This document shows positions 8,742 to 17,065 of a stretch of 64,000 nucleotides of DNA, piece after piece (the first letter of the stretch is position 1; every line of letters begins with the position of its first letter). The translations under genes and the position numbers were made by a program. Under the pieces are notes generated by a model that was given only the letters and a program-made list of their open reading frames with translations, made no database searches and was not told where the DNA came from. Source of the stretch: Myxococcales bacterium (GTDB lineage: Bacteria; Myxococcota_A; UBA9042); the NCBI GenBank assembly GCA_947491025.1, contig CANLIC010000001.1, positions 124,001-188,000 on the forward strand, in the 5' to 3' direction.

Positions 8742-9629
8742 TTACTGCACCGCGCTGTCCAAGATCCGCGCTGAGCAGCGTCGGCCGAGCGGCGAGTCCC
8801 CGGCGATTTTTCGGCAACGGCGAAAGGCGTCCTGCGCCTTTTCCAGGTGCCGCTCACTCAGCAGCTCGCCGAGCTCCCACCACGCATCGGCGAAGTTGTC
8901 CGGGCACAGCCGTGTCGCGTCCTCGAGGTGGCGAACCGCCGAGTCGATGTCGCGCTGCTCCTTGGCCAGAAGGCCGAGGTTGCGGTGCCCGAGACAGAAC
9001 TTGGGGTTCAGAAACACGGCCTGGCGCAGGTGGTGTTCCGCGTTGCGCATGTTGCCGAGGCGCAGGTACGCCCAGCCGATGTTGTTGTGGGCGAGGTAGG
9101 GCGTCGTGTAGAGCGGCTCGGCCAGCAGCGGCTCGATGATCTGAATCGCCTCGTGGAAGCGCTCGAGCTCGAGGTACGTGACGCCCAGGTGGTTGCGGGC
9201 GGCGAAGAAGCGCGGGTTGCGCTGCAGCGCGCGGCGAAAGTTCTCCGCCGCCTCCTCGTACTGCTTGCGACCGAACAGGATGAAACCGTAGAGGTAGCGG
9301 CTCTCGGCGTGCTCGGGATCGAAGTCGTACGAGCGCACGAGCTCGCGGATGGCGAGGTCGATGTTGCTGGCCTGAAAGTAGCCGGCCGCCAGCTTGTAGT
9401 GGAACTCGGCCTTGTCTTCGCGCTTGCGGCGCTCTGCGTCGGCCGAGCTGCAACCCAAGGCCGTCGCAGCCAGGGCCACGCCGAGGGCCGGCAAGGACGC
9501 CGCCATGAGCCCGAGCGCCCGCGCCGGCGTCGCGGCCGAGGCGAGGCTGGCGAGCAAGCACACCGCCGCCCACAGCCCGCCAAAGCGGCCGCCGCCAACG
9601 CGCGGGGTCTGGCGGGCGGAGGTGTTCAC
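8742..9629 (-). CDS. TPR lipoprotein resembling PilF/Tgl, inserted in the dcw cluster
   Basis: 295 aa. Two hydrophobic stretches at the N-terminus end in a lipobox (ALGC, Cys60). A start at Met42 would give a compact lipoprotein signal, but the GTG at 9629 overlaps the ftsL stop (GTGA). From residue 70 to 270 there are about six TPR units, with the pattern (YFQASNIDLAIREL, EAAENFRRALQRNP, LAEPLYTTPYLAHNNIG) that resembles PilF/PilW/Tgl, outer-membrane pilotins needed for PilQ secretin assembly. No pilus genes are near. Sitting between ftsL and ftsI, it is probably expressed with division proteins. A divisome or envelope scaffold role is inference only. Confidence 0.75.
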   Translation of the reverse strand: MNTSARQTPRVGGGRFGGLWAAVCLLASLASAATPARALGLMAASLPALGVALAATALGCSSADAERRKREDKAEFHYKLAAGYFQASNIDLAIRELVRSYDFDPEHAESRYLYGFILFGRKQYEEAAENFRRALQRNPRFFAARNHLGVTYLELERFHEAIQIIEPLLAEPLYTTPYLAHNNIGWAYLRLGNMRNAEHHLRQAVFLNPKFCLGHRNLGLLAKEQRDIDSAVRHLEDATRLCPDNFADAWWELGELLSERHLEKAQDAFRRCRKIAGDSPLGRRCSARILDSAVQ

Positions 9630-10018
9630 GGCACCTCCACGAGATCGTCCGGGTCGACGTTGTCCATGCCGAAGCTGGTCACCGCCTCCTCGCGCAGCAG
9701 GACCGGATCGAGCGCCCGCTCGACTAGCGCCTCAAGGTCGCGGTTGCGCTCGACCGCTTCGCGGAGTTCAGCGTCCGCCTGCGCGAGGTCGCGCGCCAGG
9801 CGGATTCCCGCGGAGTGTTCGCGTACACGCAGGACACCCGCGGCGGTGATGGCTGCGACCAGCGTGACGAGGCCCAGCACGCGCCACCACAAGAACTGCT
9901 CTCGAGGGGGCCCAGACAGACCGCCGGCGATGGCGCCCTGCCATACCTTGGCGCGCTCGGCCGGGCCTACCGCCCCCGCCGCGGCTTCGGCGTGCGACGT
10001 CTCGTGCTGCGCGCTCAT
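9626..10018 (-). CDS. ftsL: Cell division protein FtsL-like
   Basis: 130 aa bitopic membrane protein: cytoplasmic N-terminus of about 45 residues, one transmembrane helix near 46-64, then a periplasmic heptad-like helix (about 68-105) as in FtsL, the partner of FtsB/FtsQ that activates FtsWI. FtsL is poorly conserved in sequence; the call rests on topology, size and place directly after rsmH. The start overlaps the rsmH stop (ATGA) and the stop overlaps the TPR lipoprotein start (GTGA). Confidence 0.8.
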   Translation of the reverse strand: MSAQHETSHAEAAAGAVGPAERAKVWQGAIAGGLSGPPREQFLWWRVLGLVTLVAAITAAGVLRVREHSAGIRLARDLAQADAELREAVERNRDLEALVERALDPVLLREEAVTSFGMDNVDPDDLVEVP

Positions 10019-11058
10019 CGGCCGCCCTCCTCGTCGAGATCAAAGGCGGGACCCTCGTCGCCGTCATCACCGGCGTCGGCCACCGCGTCAAACGCATCGG
10101 CCAAGGGCCGCCGCAGCAGCCGCAAGCGGGCGCTGCGTGCGCGCGGGTTGACGGACACCTCAACGACATCGGCCTCGATCGACTTGCGCACCGGCAGCTC
10201 GAACTCTCCATGGCGCGGGGCCAAAGCGCGGAAGGTGTGTTTGACCACCCTATCTTCGCCGGAGTGAAAGGAGATCACGGCCATGACGCCGCCCGGCAGC
10301 AGTCGCGGGGGCGCGACCGCGAGCAAGCGCTCGAGTTGCTCGATCTCGTCATTGACCCAGATGCGCAGCGCCTGAAAGACCCGCGTCGCCGGGTGGATCT
10401 TGGACGGTCCCGGCAGGACGCGGCTGATGCGCGCCGCCAGCTCGACCGTGCTGTCGACCCCCTCGGCCGCCGCCTCGCAGCAGACGCGCGCAGCCCTGCC
10501 CGGGCGGTCGACGTCGCCGTACTCGCGGAGCACGACCGCCAGGTCCTCCTGGCGCACGCGCAGCAGGCGTTCGCGGAGCGGTTCGCCGCGGCTCGGGTCC
10601 ATCCGCATGTCGAGCGGCCCGTCGCTGCGGAACGAGAAGCCGCGGTCGGCGCGGTCGAGCTGTGGCGAGCTGACGCCGAGATCGGCGATGAAGCCGGCCA
10701 CCTCGCGGATGCCCAGGCGATCGAGGACGCGATCGACGTCGGCGAAGGGCGCGTGGGCACACAGAAAGCGCTCACCGAAGCCGACCAAGCGCGCTTGCGC
10801 CGCCAGCAGCGCGTCGGCGTCGCGGTCGAGGCCCAGCAGCCGAACGTCGGGGCGGGCGCGCAGGAGCGCCTCGCTGTGGCCACCGCCCCCGAGGGTGCAG
10901 TCGACGACCCAGCCGCTAGGCACCTCTGCCAAGGCGGCGACGACCTCGTCGCGCAGGACGGTGGCGTGGGCATAGGGCGGCGTTGCACCCGAGGCCGGCA
11001 CAGCCTCGCCGGCCTCGAACTCGGCGCGTTCGGCGCGGACGGCTGCGGCGCGGCTCAT
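10015..11058 (-). CDS. rsmH: 16S rRNA (cytosine-1402-N4)-methyltransferase RsmH (MraW)
   Basis: 347 aa SAM-dependent methyltransferase acting on C1402 of 16S rRNA. Family landmarks: HATVLRDEVVAAL at the N-terminus, the SAM loop DCTLGGGGHSEALL near residue 52, DLGVSSPQLDRADRGFSF near 127, and the TRVFQALRIWVNDE and VISFHSGEDRVVKH motifs in the C-terminal half. An Asp/Glu-rich tail of about 20 residues is extra. It overlaps both mraZ and ftsL by 4 nt. Length otherwise fits the family. Confidence 0.97.
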   Translation of the reverse strand: MSRAAAVRAERAEFEAGEAVPASGATPPYAHATVLRDEVVAALAEVPSGWVVDCTLGGGGHSEALLRARPDVRLLGLDRDADALLAAQARLVGFGERFLCAHAPFADVDRVLDRLGIREVAGFIADLGVSSPQLDRADRGFSFRSDGPLDMRMDPSRGEPLRERLLRVRQEDLAVVLREYGDVDRPGRAARVCCEAAAEGVDSTVELAARISRVLPGPSKIHPATRVFQALRIWVNDEIEQLERLLAVAPPRLLPGGVMAVISFHSGEDRVVKHTFRALAPRHGEFELPVRKSIEADVVEVSVNPRARSARLRLLRRPLADAFDAVADAGDDGDEGPAFDLDEEGGR

Positions 11059-11516
11059 AGCCCGAGCTCCGCCAAGCGCGCGGCCTGACCACGGAGCGCG
11101 GAGCGCGCCTCCGCCTGGGCCGACTGCCAGGCCGCGGCGGCCCAGAGGTCGAAGGTCTGGCCCTGTCCAACGACGGCGACGTCCGCGGGCACATCGAGCG
11201 CGGCGAACTCGCGCAGCTCGGCGCCCACCAGGATGCGCCCGTGACCGTCCGGCTCGCAGTCCGAGGCCATCGCGACCTGAAACTTTTTGACGTGATCGAC
11301 CAGCGGATCACTCTGCGCCAGGTTCGCAAGGCGCTGCATCCGCGCGTGCCACACGGGCAAAGGGAAGCAATGGATGGCGGGATTGGTCAGCGACGGCGCC
11401 AGCACTACCCGCGTCTCGCCGTGCCCCTCGAGGCTGCGGCGAAAAGCCGCAGGCACCGACAGCCGCGACTTGGCATCGGTGCGCGCCTGATGGGTGCCGA
11501 GGAACATCCAATCCAC
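11055..11516 (-). CDS. mraZ: Transcriptional regulator MraZ
   Basis: 153 aa, two tandem MraZ/AbrB-like half domains. The first carries DAKSRLSVPAAFR, close to the family DxKGRxxxP(x)xxR motif; the second carries the related DGHGRILVGAELR. MraZ is a DNA-binding protein that represses its own dcw operon by binding closely spaced TGGG-type repeats; such repeats occur 100 nt upstream here. The GTG at 11516 has AGGCGG 5 nt upstream. The in-frame ATG at 11507 (MFLGTH) matches the usual family N-terminus equally well. Confidence 0.95.
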   Translation of the reverse strand: MDWMFLGTHQARTDAKSRLSVPAAFRRSLEGHGETRVVLAPSLTNPAIHCFPLPVWHARMQRLANLAQSDPLVDHVKKFQVAMASDCEPDGHGRILVGAELREFAALDVPADVAVVGQGQTFDLWAAAAWQSAQAEARSALRGQAARLAELGL

Positions 11517-11618
11517 GTCTGCCGCCTGTTCGCCAGCCGCCGGTTCCGGAGCCGATGTCGCTGCGCCACGAGACGCGCGGTGATTCGGGGCTCGGAGCGC
11601 TGCTCCAGCAGTGGTTGT

Positions 11619-11656
11619 CCCACTTTCTCCTACTTTTGACCACTGCCCCCCACTTT
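11619..11656 (-). promoter_or_regulatory. MraZ operator: four direct repeats at 10-bp pitch
   Basis: On the minus strand, four 8-bp units start exactly 10 bp apart: AAAGTGGG (11656-11649), GCAGTGGT (11646-11639), AAAGTAGG (11636-11629) and AAAGTGGG (11626-11619). The outer two are identical and the inner two diverged. MraZ boxes in other bacteria are three or four TGGG-containing repeats at this same 10-bp spacing, so one protein ring can read one helix face. They lie about 103-140 nt before the mraZ start. I could not pin down a convincing -35/-10 pair nearby. Confidence 0.85.
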
Positions 11657-12062
11657 CTCCCCCGCTCGTCCGCGATCGCGCGGCGTCTGCGTTTGCTATT
11701 CATTTTTCGGTTCTTACACAGCAAGCGGCACAACGATGACCCGGGCATTCGATCCGAGAAATAACGCAATCTCCAGGTGTTCCAGATCAACCGGCCAATT
11801 CTTGACGGCGCGCTCAACTTGGCGCAGCGCGCGCGGCCAGACTCCCCTGGAGAACGAGGGGTACTGGGCGAGAAAGTATTTCTGTGTTCGACGGTTATGC
11901 GGCAATGCCGCGAGCCGGATGCAGACGATCGGCGCCGGGCGGCGAGCGATCGGGACGGCGGGCTTTCGGCGGGGCGATCTCTTCAACAACTGGCACTGCA
12001 ACAAGAATCCGAGATCGGCCCCCAAGTGGGGTGGCGTGGGAGGTCCGGCGCGGTCGTGGAAG
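11657..12062. other. Intergenic region without a supported gene
   Basis: Divergent space between the dcw operon and the lipoprotein gene at 12134. It is less GC-rich than its surroundings, most clearly at 11690-11800. Frames on both strands lack a ribosome site, codon bias or recognisable motifs. The dcw promoter is probably at its left end, upstream of the MraZ repeats. Confidence 0.5.
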
Positions 12063-12091
12063 TGGCCAGCCCGGCCCACTTCCGTTAGTCT
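12063..12091 (+). promoter_or_regulatory. Putative sigma70-type promoter
   Basis: TGGCCA (12063-12068), 17 nt, TAGTCT (12086-12091). The -35 matches TTGACA at 4 of 6 positions and the -10 keeps the TA...T frame. It would start RNA about 36 nt before the lipoprotein ATG at 12134. The -10 resembles other putative promoters in this window. Confidence 0.4.
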
Positions 12092-12133
12092 GAGGTTCAC
12101 CGCTGGGTTCGGCGGCCATTGGAGAAGCCACCC

Positions 12134-13399
12134 ATGCTCCAGCCCTGTTCGCACGACGTCGCCGCCTCGCTCGCCGCTCGAAGCGGATCGCCGGTGTCAG
12201 CGCGCGGGTTGGCCGCGCTCTGCATCTGGCTCGCCGCCTGTGGCAGCGACCCGACGCCGGCGCCAACCGACACCGCAGATGCCCAAGACGCAGAGGAAGA
12301 CGTCGCCACCGGCTGCCCTCTGCCCGGCACTTCGGCCATCGAGGGCGCCGCGGTCCAAAGCGAGGACATGCACTTCAACGTCGGCGGCGCCAAGATCAAG
12401 GGCAGCATCGCAGTGCCGACGACGTGCCAGAACGCCTCACCCTGCCCGCTGGTGGTGGTGGTCGCCGACCGTGACGCCTCGCCGGTCCCGCAGTGGATTC
12501 CCCACGCCAAGGCGCTGGCTCAATCGACGGGCACGGCCGTGCTGGTCTTCAACCTGCCGGGCACGGGCCTCGGCGGCCACGCCTCGACCGGCAGCAACGA
12601 CTACGGCGGCGAGTCGCACCTGGCAGCGGTCAAAGAGGCGATGCGCCTGACAGCCGAGAAGCCCTACATCGACAAGAAGCGCTCGGGGTTCCTCACCGTC
12701 GGCTGGGGCCTCGTGCCGGTGTCGGCGGCGATCAGCAAGTTCACGCTGAGCTCCTTGAGTTTCGTGCACTTCCTCATCGACGTCGAGGGCCCCTCAGACC
12801 GCTGCGCGGCCACCCAGGCCCCGGCCGACCCGGCGCGCTCCATCGGCCCCGACGACGGCCCGGGCGCCACCGAGAGCGCCTGCAACTTCGGCTCCATCGG
12901 AAGCCACGCCGCCGCGTACCCGCCAGCGAGCGGCGACAAGCCGGCCAGCATCCTGTGCGCACCGGGCGCGTGGCCCATCACCGAGACCGGCAAGGACTGC
13001 ACCGACAACACTTGGTGGGTCCCGCGCGAGCCGGCGCGCTCGCTCGCCGCGACGGCGGTGCAGGTGCGCTATCAGCGCGTGCAGTTCGTCAATTCGCGGG
13101 CGCCCTCCCACCACGCTGCGCGCGTGATGATCAAGCAGGTGGCCGCGAGCAAGTCCCGGTTCTTCGCGCTCAACGACATGCCGCCCTGCCAGCCCTCGCT
13201 CGACGATGCGACCTGCGAAAGCCTGCTGGCGCAATGCCAGCGCTGCTGGGTGGAAGGCACCTTTGGCAATGGCATGAGCCCGGCGCCCTACGCCGGCGGG
13301 GCGCTGGAGGAAGTCACCATCGCCGAGCTCTTCGCCGACGTGCTGCCGCGCTTTGTGCGCCGCATGGTCAATCCGGCCGAGTCGCCCAACTGCCGCTGA
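12134..13399 (+). CDS. Lipoprotein with alpha/beta-hydrolase-like fold, probably no catalytic serine
   Basis: 421 aa. The ATG has GGAGAAG upstream; an in-frame TTG at 12119 is less likely. A signal peptide ends in the lipobox LAAC (Cys36), followed by a Thr/Asp/Ala-rich spacer. Residues about 90-210 read like an alpha/beta-hydrolase: strand LVVVVADRDASP, then AVLVFNLPGTGLGG, then GFLTVGWGLVPVS where the nucleophile elbow GxSxG would lie. Here the serine position reads glycine (GWGLV), so activity is doubtful. The second half has several Cys pairs (for example CAATQAP, CESLLAQCQRCW) that suggest disulfides. Function unknown. Confidence 0.7.
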   Translation: MLQPCSHDVAASLAARSGSPVSARGLAALCIWLAACGSDPTPAPTDTADAQDAEEDVATGCPLPGTSAIEGAAVQSEDMHFNVGGAKIKGSIAVPTTCQNASPCPLVVVVADRDASPVPQWIPHAKALAQSTGTAVLVFNLPGTGLGGHASTGSNDYGGESHLAAVKEAMRLTAEKPYIDKKRSGFLTVGWGLVPVSAAISKFTLSSLSFVHFLIDVEGPSDRCAATQAPADPARSIGPDDGPGATESACNFGSIGSHAAAYPPASGDKPASILCAPGAWPITETGKDCTDNTWWVPREPARSLAATAVQVRYQRVQFVNSRAPSHHAARVMIKQVAASKSRFFALNDMPPCQPSLDDATCESLLAQCQRCWVEGTFGNGMSPAPYAGGALEEVTIAELFADVLPRFVRRMVNPAESPNCR

Positions 13400-13463
13400 A
13401 CCCAAAGCCCCATCCGACCCGCCGCCCCCAAGGCGTCGGTGCCGCGGCGGACCTGGAGCCTCG

Positions 13464-14441
13464 ATGAGCGCTTCCCCGCTTGAGTTTCTGCAGGCGCTTG
13501 TCGGCTCGCCGAAGCCGCCACGCGCGGCTGCGACGCTGATTTTGTTGCGCGACGGACCGCAGGGCGTCGAAGTGCTGCTGACGCGGCGTAGCGGCGGCGC
13601 GGGCTTCATGGCGGGGGCGACCGTCTTTCCGGGTGGCAAGGTCGACACCGGTGACGCTGGGCTCGGCCCAGCACCGAGCGCGAGCGCCCACGTCGACGCC
13701 GCACGCTTGGCGCAAGCCGTGCGCGAGATGGACCCAACCGACGAGTCGTCTGCGGTCCCGGCCGCCGCGGCGTTTTTCGGCGCAGCCGTGCGCGAGCTGT
13801 GCGAAGAGGCAGGCGTCGTCCTGGCGCGCGATCAAGAGACAGGTGCGAGCCTTTCAGCTGAACGTGCGCGGGCCATCGCCGACGCCGTCGCCGCCGAGCG
13901 CCGCGGTCACAAAGTGCCGGCCGACGCCTTCGCGCGCGCCTTGCAAGCGGCAGGCGCCGTGGCGGACCTCGAGGGCGTGGTGCCATGCGCCTGGTGGCTC
14001 ACACCCAAGGTCGAGCCGGTGCGTTTCGACACCCTCTTCTTCGCCGCGGCGCTGCCCGAGGGCCAAGACGCCAAGGTCGACGGCGTCGAAGGCGTCGCCG
14101 CCGGATTCTACCGCCCCGAGGCGGCCCTGGCCGATCACCGCGTCAGCGGGCCGATCGCTTTGCCTCCGCCGACGCTGCACACGCTCGAGCGCCTCGTCGC
14201 GTTGGAGGCTGCCCTGCCTGCCCCGGGGGGCGCGATGGCCATGTGTCAGGCGCTGGCCGCAGCCGGCGTCGGCGAGCGACTGCTGCCGCACTTCGTGGCG
14301 CTGACGCTTGCCGGCCCGACGCTGGCCTTGCCAGACGACCCGCTGCACCCGGCGGCGCTGCCGGGCGACCAGGGTCGCCTCAATCGCTTCGTCTTGCGCG
14401 GCGGCCGTTTCGACCGCGTTCAGCGCGACGCCCGCCTGTAA
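13464..14441 (+). CDS. Nudix hydrolase, NUDT19-like
   Basis: 325 aa. Nudix enzymes cleave a nucleoside diphosphate linked to another moiety. The fold starts with PPRAAATLILLRDGPQGVEVLLTRR, then FMAGATVFPGGKVD, a roughly 45-residue insertion, then the catalytic helix AVRELCEEAGVVLARD (the RExxEE core). The insertion between the GG and the REL half of the Nudix box is characteristic of the NUDT19 (RP2p) group, often linked to acyl-CoA hydrolysis. The ATG has GGAGCC just upstream; it follows the lipoprotein by 64 nt and converges with the next gene, 21 nt away. Substrate cannot be read from sequence. Confidence 0.85.
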   Translation: MSASPLEFLQALVGSPKPPRAAATLILLRDGPQGVEVLLTRRSGGAGFMAGATVFPGGKVDTGDAGLGPAPSASAHVDAARLAQAVREMDPTDESSAVPAAAAFFGAAVRELCEEAGVVLARDQETGASLSAERARAIADAVAAERRGHKVPADAFARALQAAGAVADLEGVVPCAWWLTPKVEPVRFDTLFFAAALPEGQDAKVDGVEGVAAGFYRPEAALADHRVSGPIALPPPTLHTLERLVALEAALPAPGGAMAMCQALAAAGVGERLLPHFVALTLAGPTLALPDDPLHPAALPGDQGRLNRFVLRGGRFDRVQRDARL

Positions 14442-14462
14442 CCGCGACTGCGCGACCTGCGC

Positions 14463-16724
14463 TCAGTGGACGTCGAGGAAGGAGGAGCGCCGCGTGCGCC
14501 GCACCAGGTCGACGAAGGTGCCGTCGCCGAGCGCCTTGCCGAGCGTCGTGGCGCCGCCGCGAAGCTCGAATGCGCCGACGAAGACGCGCTTCGGGCCATC
14601 GGCCAGGCTGGCGTGCAGGCCCTGGATCTTGAGGTCGGGCAACGTGAGCGCCTTGCCAACCGCGGTCGAGGGCAGCAACACGGTCCAGCGCCGCCCCTCG
14701 CTGCCGGTCAGCACCACGCGGTAGAACGCGGCGCCCGCCACGGGCTCGACGGTGAGTGCGCGCGTCTTGGCGTCCCACTTGCTGCCCATCGCGTAGGGCA
14801 AGAAGGCGTCAGGCGTGTAGGTCGCGACGTGGCCGCCGACGTCGGAGAACACGATGGAGCCGCCCTCGGGCTTGCCCTTGCCGCCGACGTTGATCGCCGC
14901 GCTCACCAGGATGCGGTTGGCGACGCCGACCCGAAGCCCGGAGTGCAGCGGCGCGGCGTTGAGCAAGATGGTCTGATCGCCTTGCTCCTCTTGATCGCCG
15001 TCGACCTTGCCGTCGGCAACCTGCTGCGAGCTCGAGGTGTCGGAGGCCGCGGCGAGGCCGAGCGGGATGAGGGTGCCATCGGGCAACAGCGCGCCGCCCA
15101 GGACCAACATCAGGTCGGCAAAGCCGGCCGCGCCCACCGAGGGCAGGGCGGGCGGGATGACCTCGGTGGTCAGCCCGAGCGGAATCTGCGGCGCAAGCGG
15201 CTTCGAAATCGGCGTCTGGACGCCGCTCTTGTCGGCGAAAGGCAGCTCGACGATGACCTGCGAGTAGAAGCCAGACAGGTAGGGCAAGAGCACGCCGACG
15301 ACCTTGCCGACGTCGAGTCCGCCATCGACGGCGCCGACGATGGAGCTGACCTGGCTCATCAGGTCTGAGAGCGGCAAGCGGCCCGCCAGGCTCCACAGGA
15401 CATGCTTGCCGGGGGGGCCGGCGACCATGTAGGCGTCGATGACCTTCTTGCCGAGGAAGAAGGTGACGCCGCCGGGGATCTCCTGCGGCTCACCGGGCTT
15501 GGGGTTCACGAGCGCCGGCGCATCCTTGTGGAAGGGGCGGGTGACGTTGGGGCCGATGAGCGCGTCGAGGTTGAAGAGCAGCAGGTCCGAGCCGATGCCG
15601 AGCGACGTAATGCCCAGCCCCGCCTCGCCCTGCCCTTCGTAGTCGACCGCGCCCGACACGATGTCGCCGTGGACGAGCTTGGTCGCCTCGGCGATCGGCT
15701 TGCCATCGGCGTCGTAGGCCAGCTCGGCAAAGTGGTGCAGCCGCGTCGCCAGGAGCAGGTCGGCGCCCGCCGCCGGATCAAAGGCGAGCAGCGAGATCGC
15801 GTCGTGGTCGGCGACGACGACGTGCAGATCGCAAGGCGGCGTCAGCCCGGTGAGGGATGCCTGGCCGTCCTTGATCGCGAACTCCGTGCTGGTCGGGGTC
15901 ACAGCGCCAGCCGGGCACAGGGCCCACACCTTGCCGGTGAGCGGCTCGAAGCTCTCTTCGTCGACCACCGTGAGGCGAGCCTGGACCTTGTCCGGTAGCG
16001 GCCCGAGATTCCAAAGCTGAGCGCTATCGCTGGCCTTGCCCCCGGTCACGGTGCCGGTGAGGGTGGCCTTGCCCGCAGCAGCGCCAGCGACGAGCTCGGC
16101 GCCCAGCGTGAAGCCCGCTCCGTCCAGCTTCCACGTGATCGCGGCGTCGGGATCGGTGGCCAGCTTGGCGTCATGGACCTGAGCGCCGAGCAGCTGCGCC
16201 GGTGCGCCCTTGTCGCCTGGGCGCGCGATCCACACCTTGCGGTGCAAGACGAGGCTGAGATCGCCGGCGGGCTTGGCCTTGCAGCCGCCATCGGTGCAGA
16301 GCTGGCCCTTCGCGCATTCTGCGTCGGCGGCACACACCGTCTGCGTGCAATTGCCGGTGGTGAGATCACAGCCGCACATGAAGCGATCGTCGGGGCAGAA
16401 TGGGGTTCCCAGCTTGCTGGCGCAGTCGGCGTGGGCTTGGCACAGCACTTTCTTGGCACAGCAGCCCTGCAGGCATACGTAGTCGCTAGCGGGCTTCGGG
16501 CAGAGGCTGAGGTCCTCGACCTTGTTGGCATTCAGACAAGATGTCTCGCAGCTGCCGCCTGGGCCAGCATCGGTCCCCGCCGCGCTATCGCCGCCCTGGT
16601 CAGCCGCGACATCGCCTGCGCTGTCCGCCGTGGCGTCGGTCTTGCCCTCGTCTCCGCCGCCGCAACCCAAGGTCGGCAAGAGCCCGAGCACCGCGATGAA
16701 CACCATCCAAGTCCGGATCGACAT
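14463..16724 (-). CDS. Large Cys-rich lipoprotein, function unknown
   Basis: 753 aa. The ATG at 16724 has a near-perfect GGGAGG site; a longer frame to 16748 has none. Signal peptide with lipobox TLGC (Cys21), then an Asp/Ala/Gly spacer. Residues about 48-140 hold roughly 16 cysteines in short loops (SCETSC, CLQGCCAKKVLC, CGCDLTTGNC), like the EGF-ish Cys-rich modules common after lipoboxes in myxobacterial surface proteins. The remaining 600 residues look like beta-rich extracellular domains with repeated LDVGKV/LLLATRL-type strands; no catalytic motif is evident. Convergent with the Nudix gene. Confidence 0.7.
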   Translation of the reverse strand: MSIRTWMVFIAVLGLLPTLGCGGGDEGKTDATADSAGDVAADQGGDSAAGTDAGPGGSCETSCLNANKVEDLSLCPKPASDYVCLQGCCAKKVLCQAHADCASKLGTPFCPDDRFMCGCDLTTGNCTQTVCAADAECAKGQLCTDGGCKAKPAGDLSLVLHRKVWIARPGDKGAPAQLLGAQVHDAKLATDPDAAITWKLDGAGFTLGAELVAGAAAGKATLTGTVTGGKASDSAQLWNLGPLPDKVQARLTVVDEESFEPLTGKVWALCPAGAVTPTSTEFAIKDGQASLTGLTPPCDLHVVVADHDAISLLAFDPAAGADLLLATRLHHFAELAYDADGKPIAEATKLVHGDIVSGAVDYEGQGEAGLGITSLGIGSDLLLFNLDALIGPNVTRPFHKDAPALVNPKPGEPQEIPGGVTFFLGKKVIDAYMVAGPPGKHVLWSLAGRLPLSDLMSQVSSIVGAVDGGLDVGKVVGVLLPYLSGFYSQVIVELPFADKSGVQTPISKPLAPQIPLGLTTEVIPPALPSVGAAGFADLMLVLGGALLPDGTLIPLGLAAASDTSSSQQVADGKVDGDQEEQGDQTILLNAAPLHSGLRVGVANRILVSAAINVGGKGKPEGGSIVFSDVGGHVATYTPDAFLPYAMGSKWDAKTRALTVEPVAGAAFYRVVLTGSEGRRWTVLLPSTAVGKALTLPDLKIQGLHASLADGPKRVFVGAFELRGGATTLGKALGDGTFVDLVRRTRRSSFLDVH

Positions 16725-17065
16725 CCTGCACCTCCCTCGGCCCGACACGCCGCGTGGCCGCGGACGCTACGCCAGCCCTTCGCGAAATTCCATCAGAGGC
16801 GGTACTTCAGGGCGGGTCCAGGGCCGGCAGGCACGGCGACAGCGCGGCCAAACGCGGTGCTTGGAGCGTGCGACAGGCTGCGCGTTGCTCCATCTCTTCC
16901 CCGCTCGCCGAGCCCGGGGCGGGCGACTGTGTCGTCATTCGAGCAACGCCGAGCGTCGGTCGCGCTGGCCGCCATCCGTCTTCGGTCTTGGCGCCTCGGC
17001 TCGCGAGGGGCCGCCGACTGGCCCCACGCCGCCGCCAACCGCGCAGACCGCAGGCCCCGTGCGGC
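16725..17065. other. Intergenic region, nothing supported
   Basis: 341 nt between two minus-strand genes. It must hold the promoter of the lipoprotein at 16724, but no convincing sigma70 pair was found. No supported reading frame. Confidence 0.45.

Noticed and set aside
11714..12154. 146-codon minus-strand frame in the dcw/lipoprotein gap
   Set aside because: No start signal, no motif; a tempting transposase-like stretch (WARKYFC on the plus strand) was too short to trust.
16764..16791. GGAAT-N17-CGTA pair upstream of the 753-aa lipoprotein, ECF-sigma-like
   Set aside because: The motif is short and the spacing and -10 are not clearly right; chance match likely.
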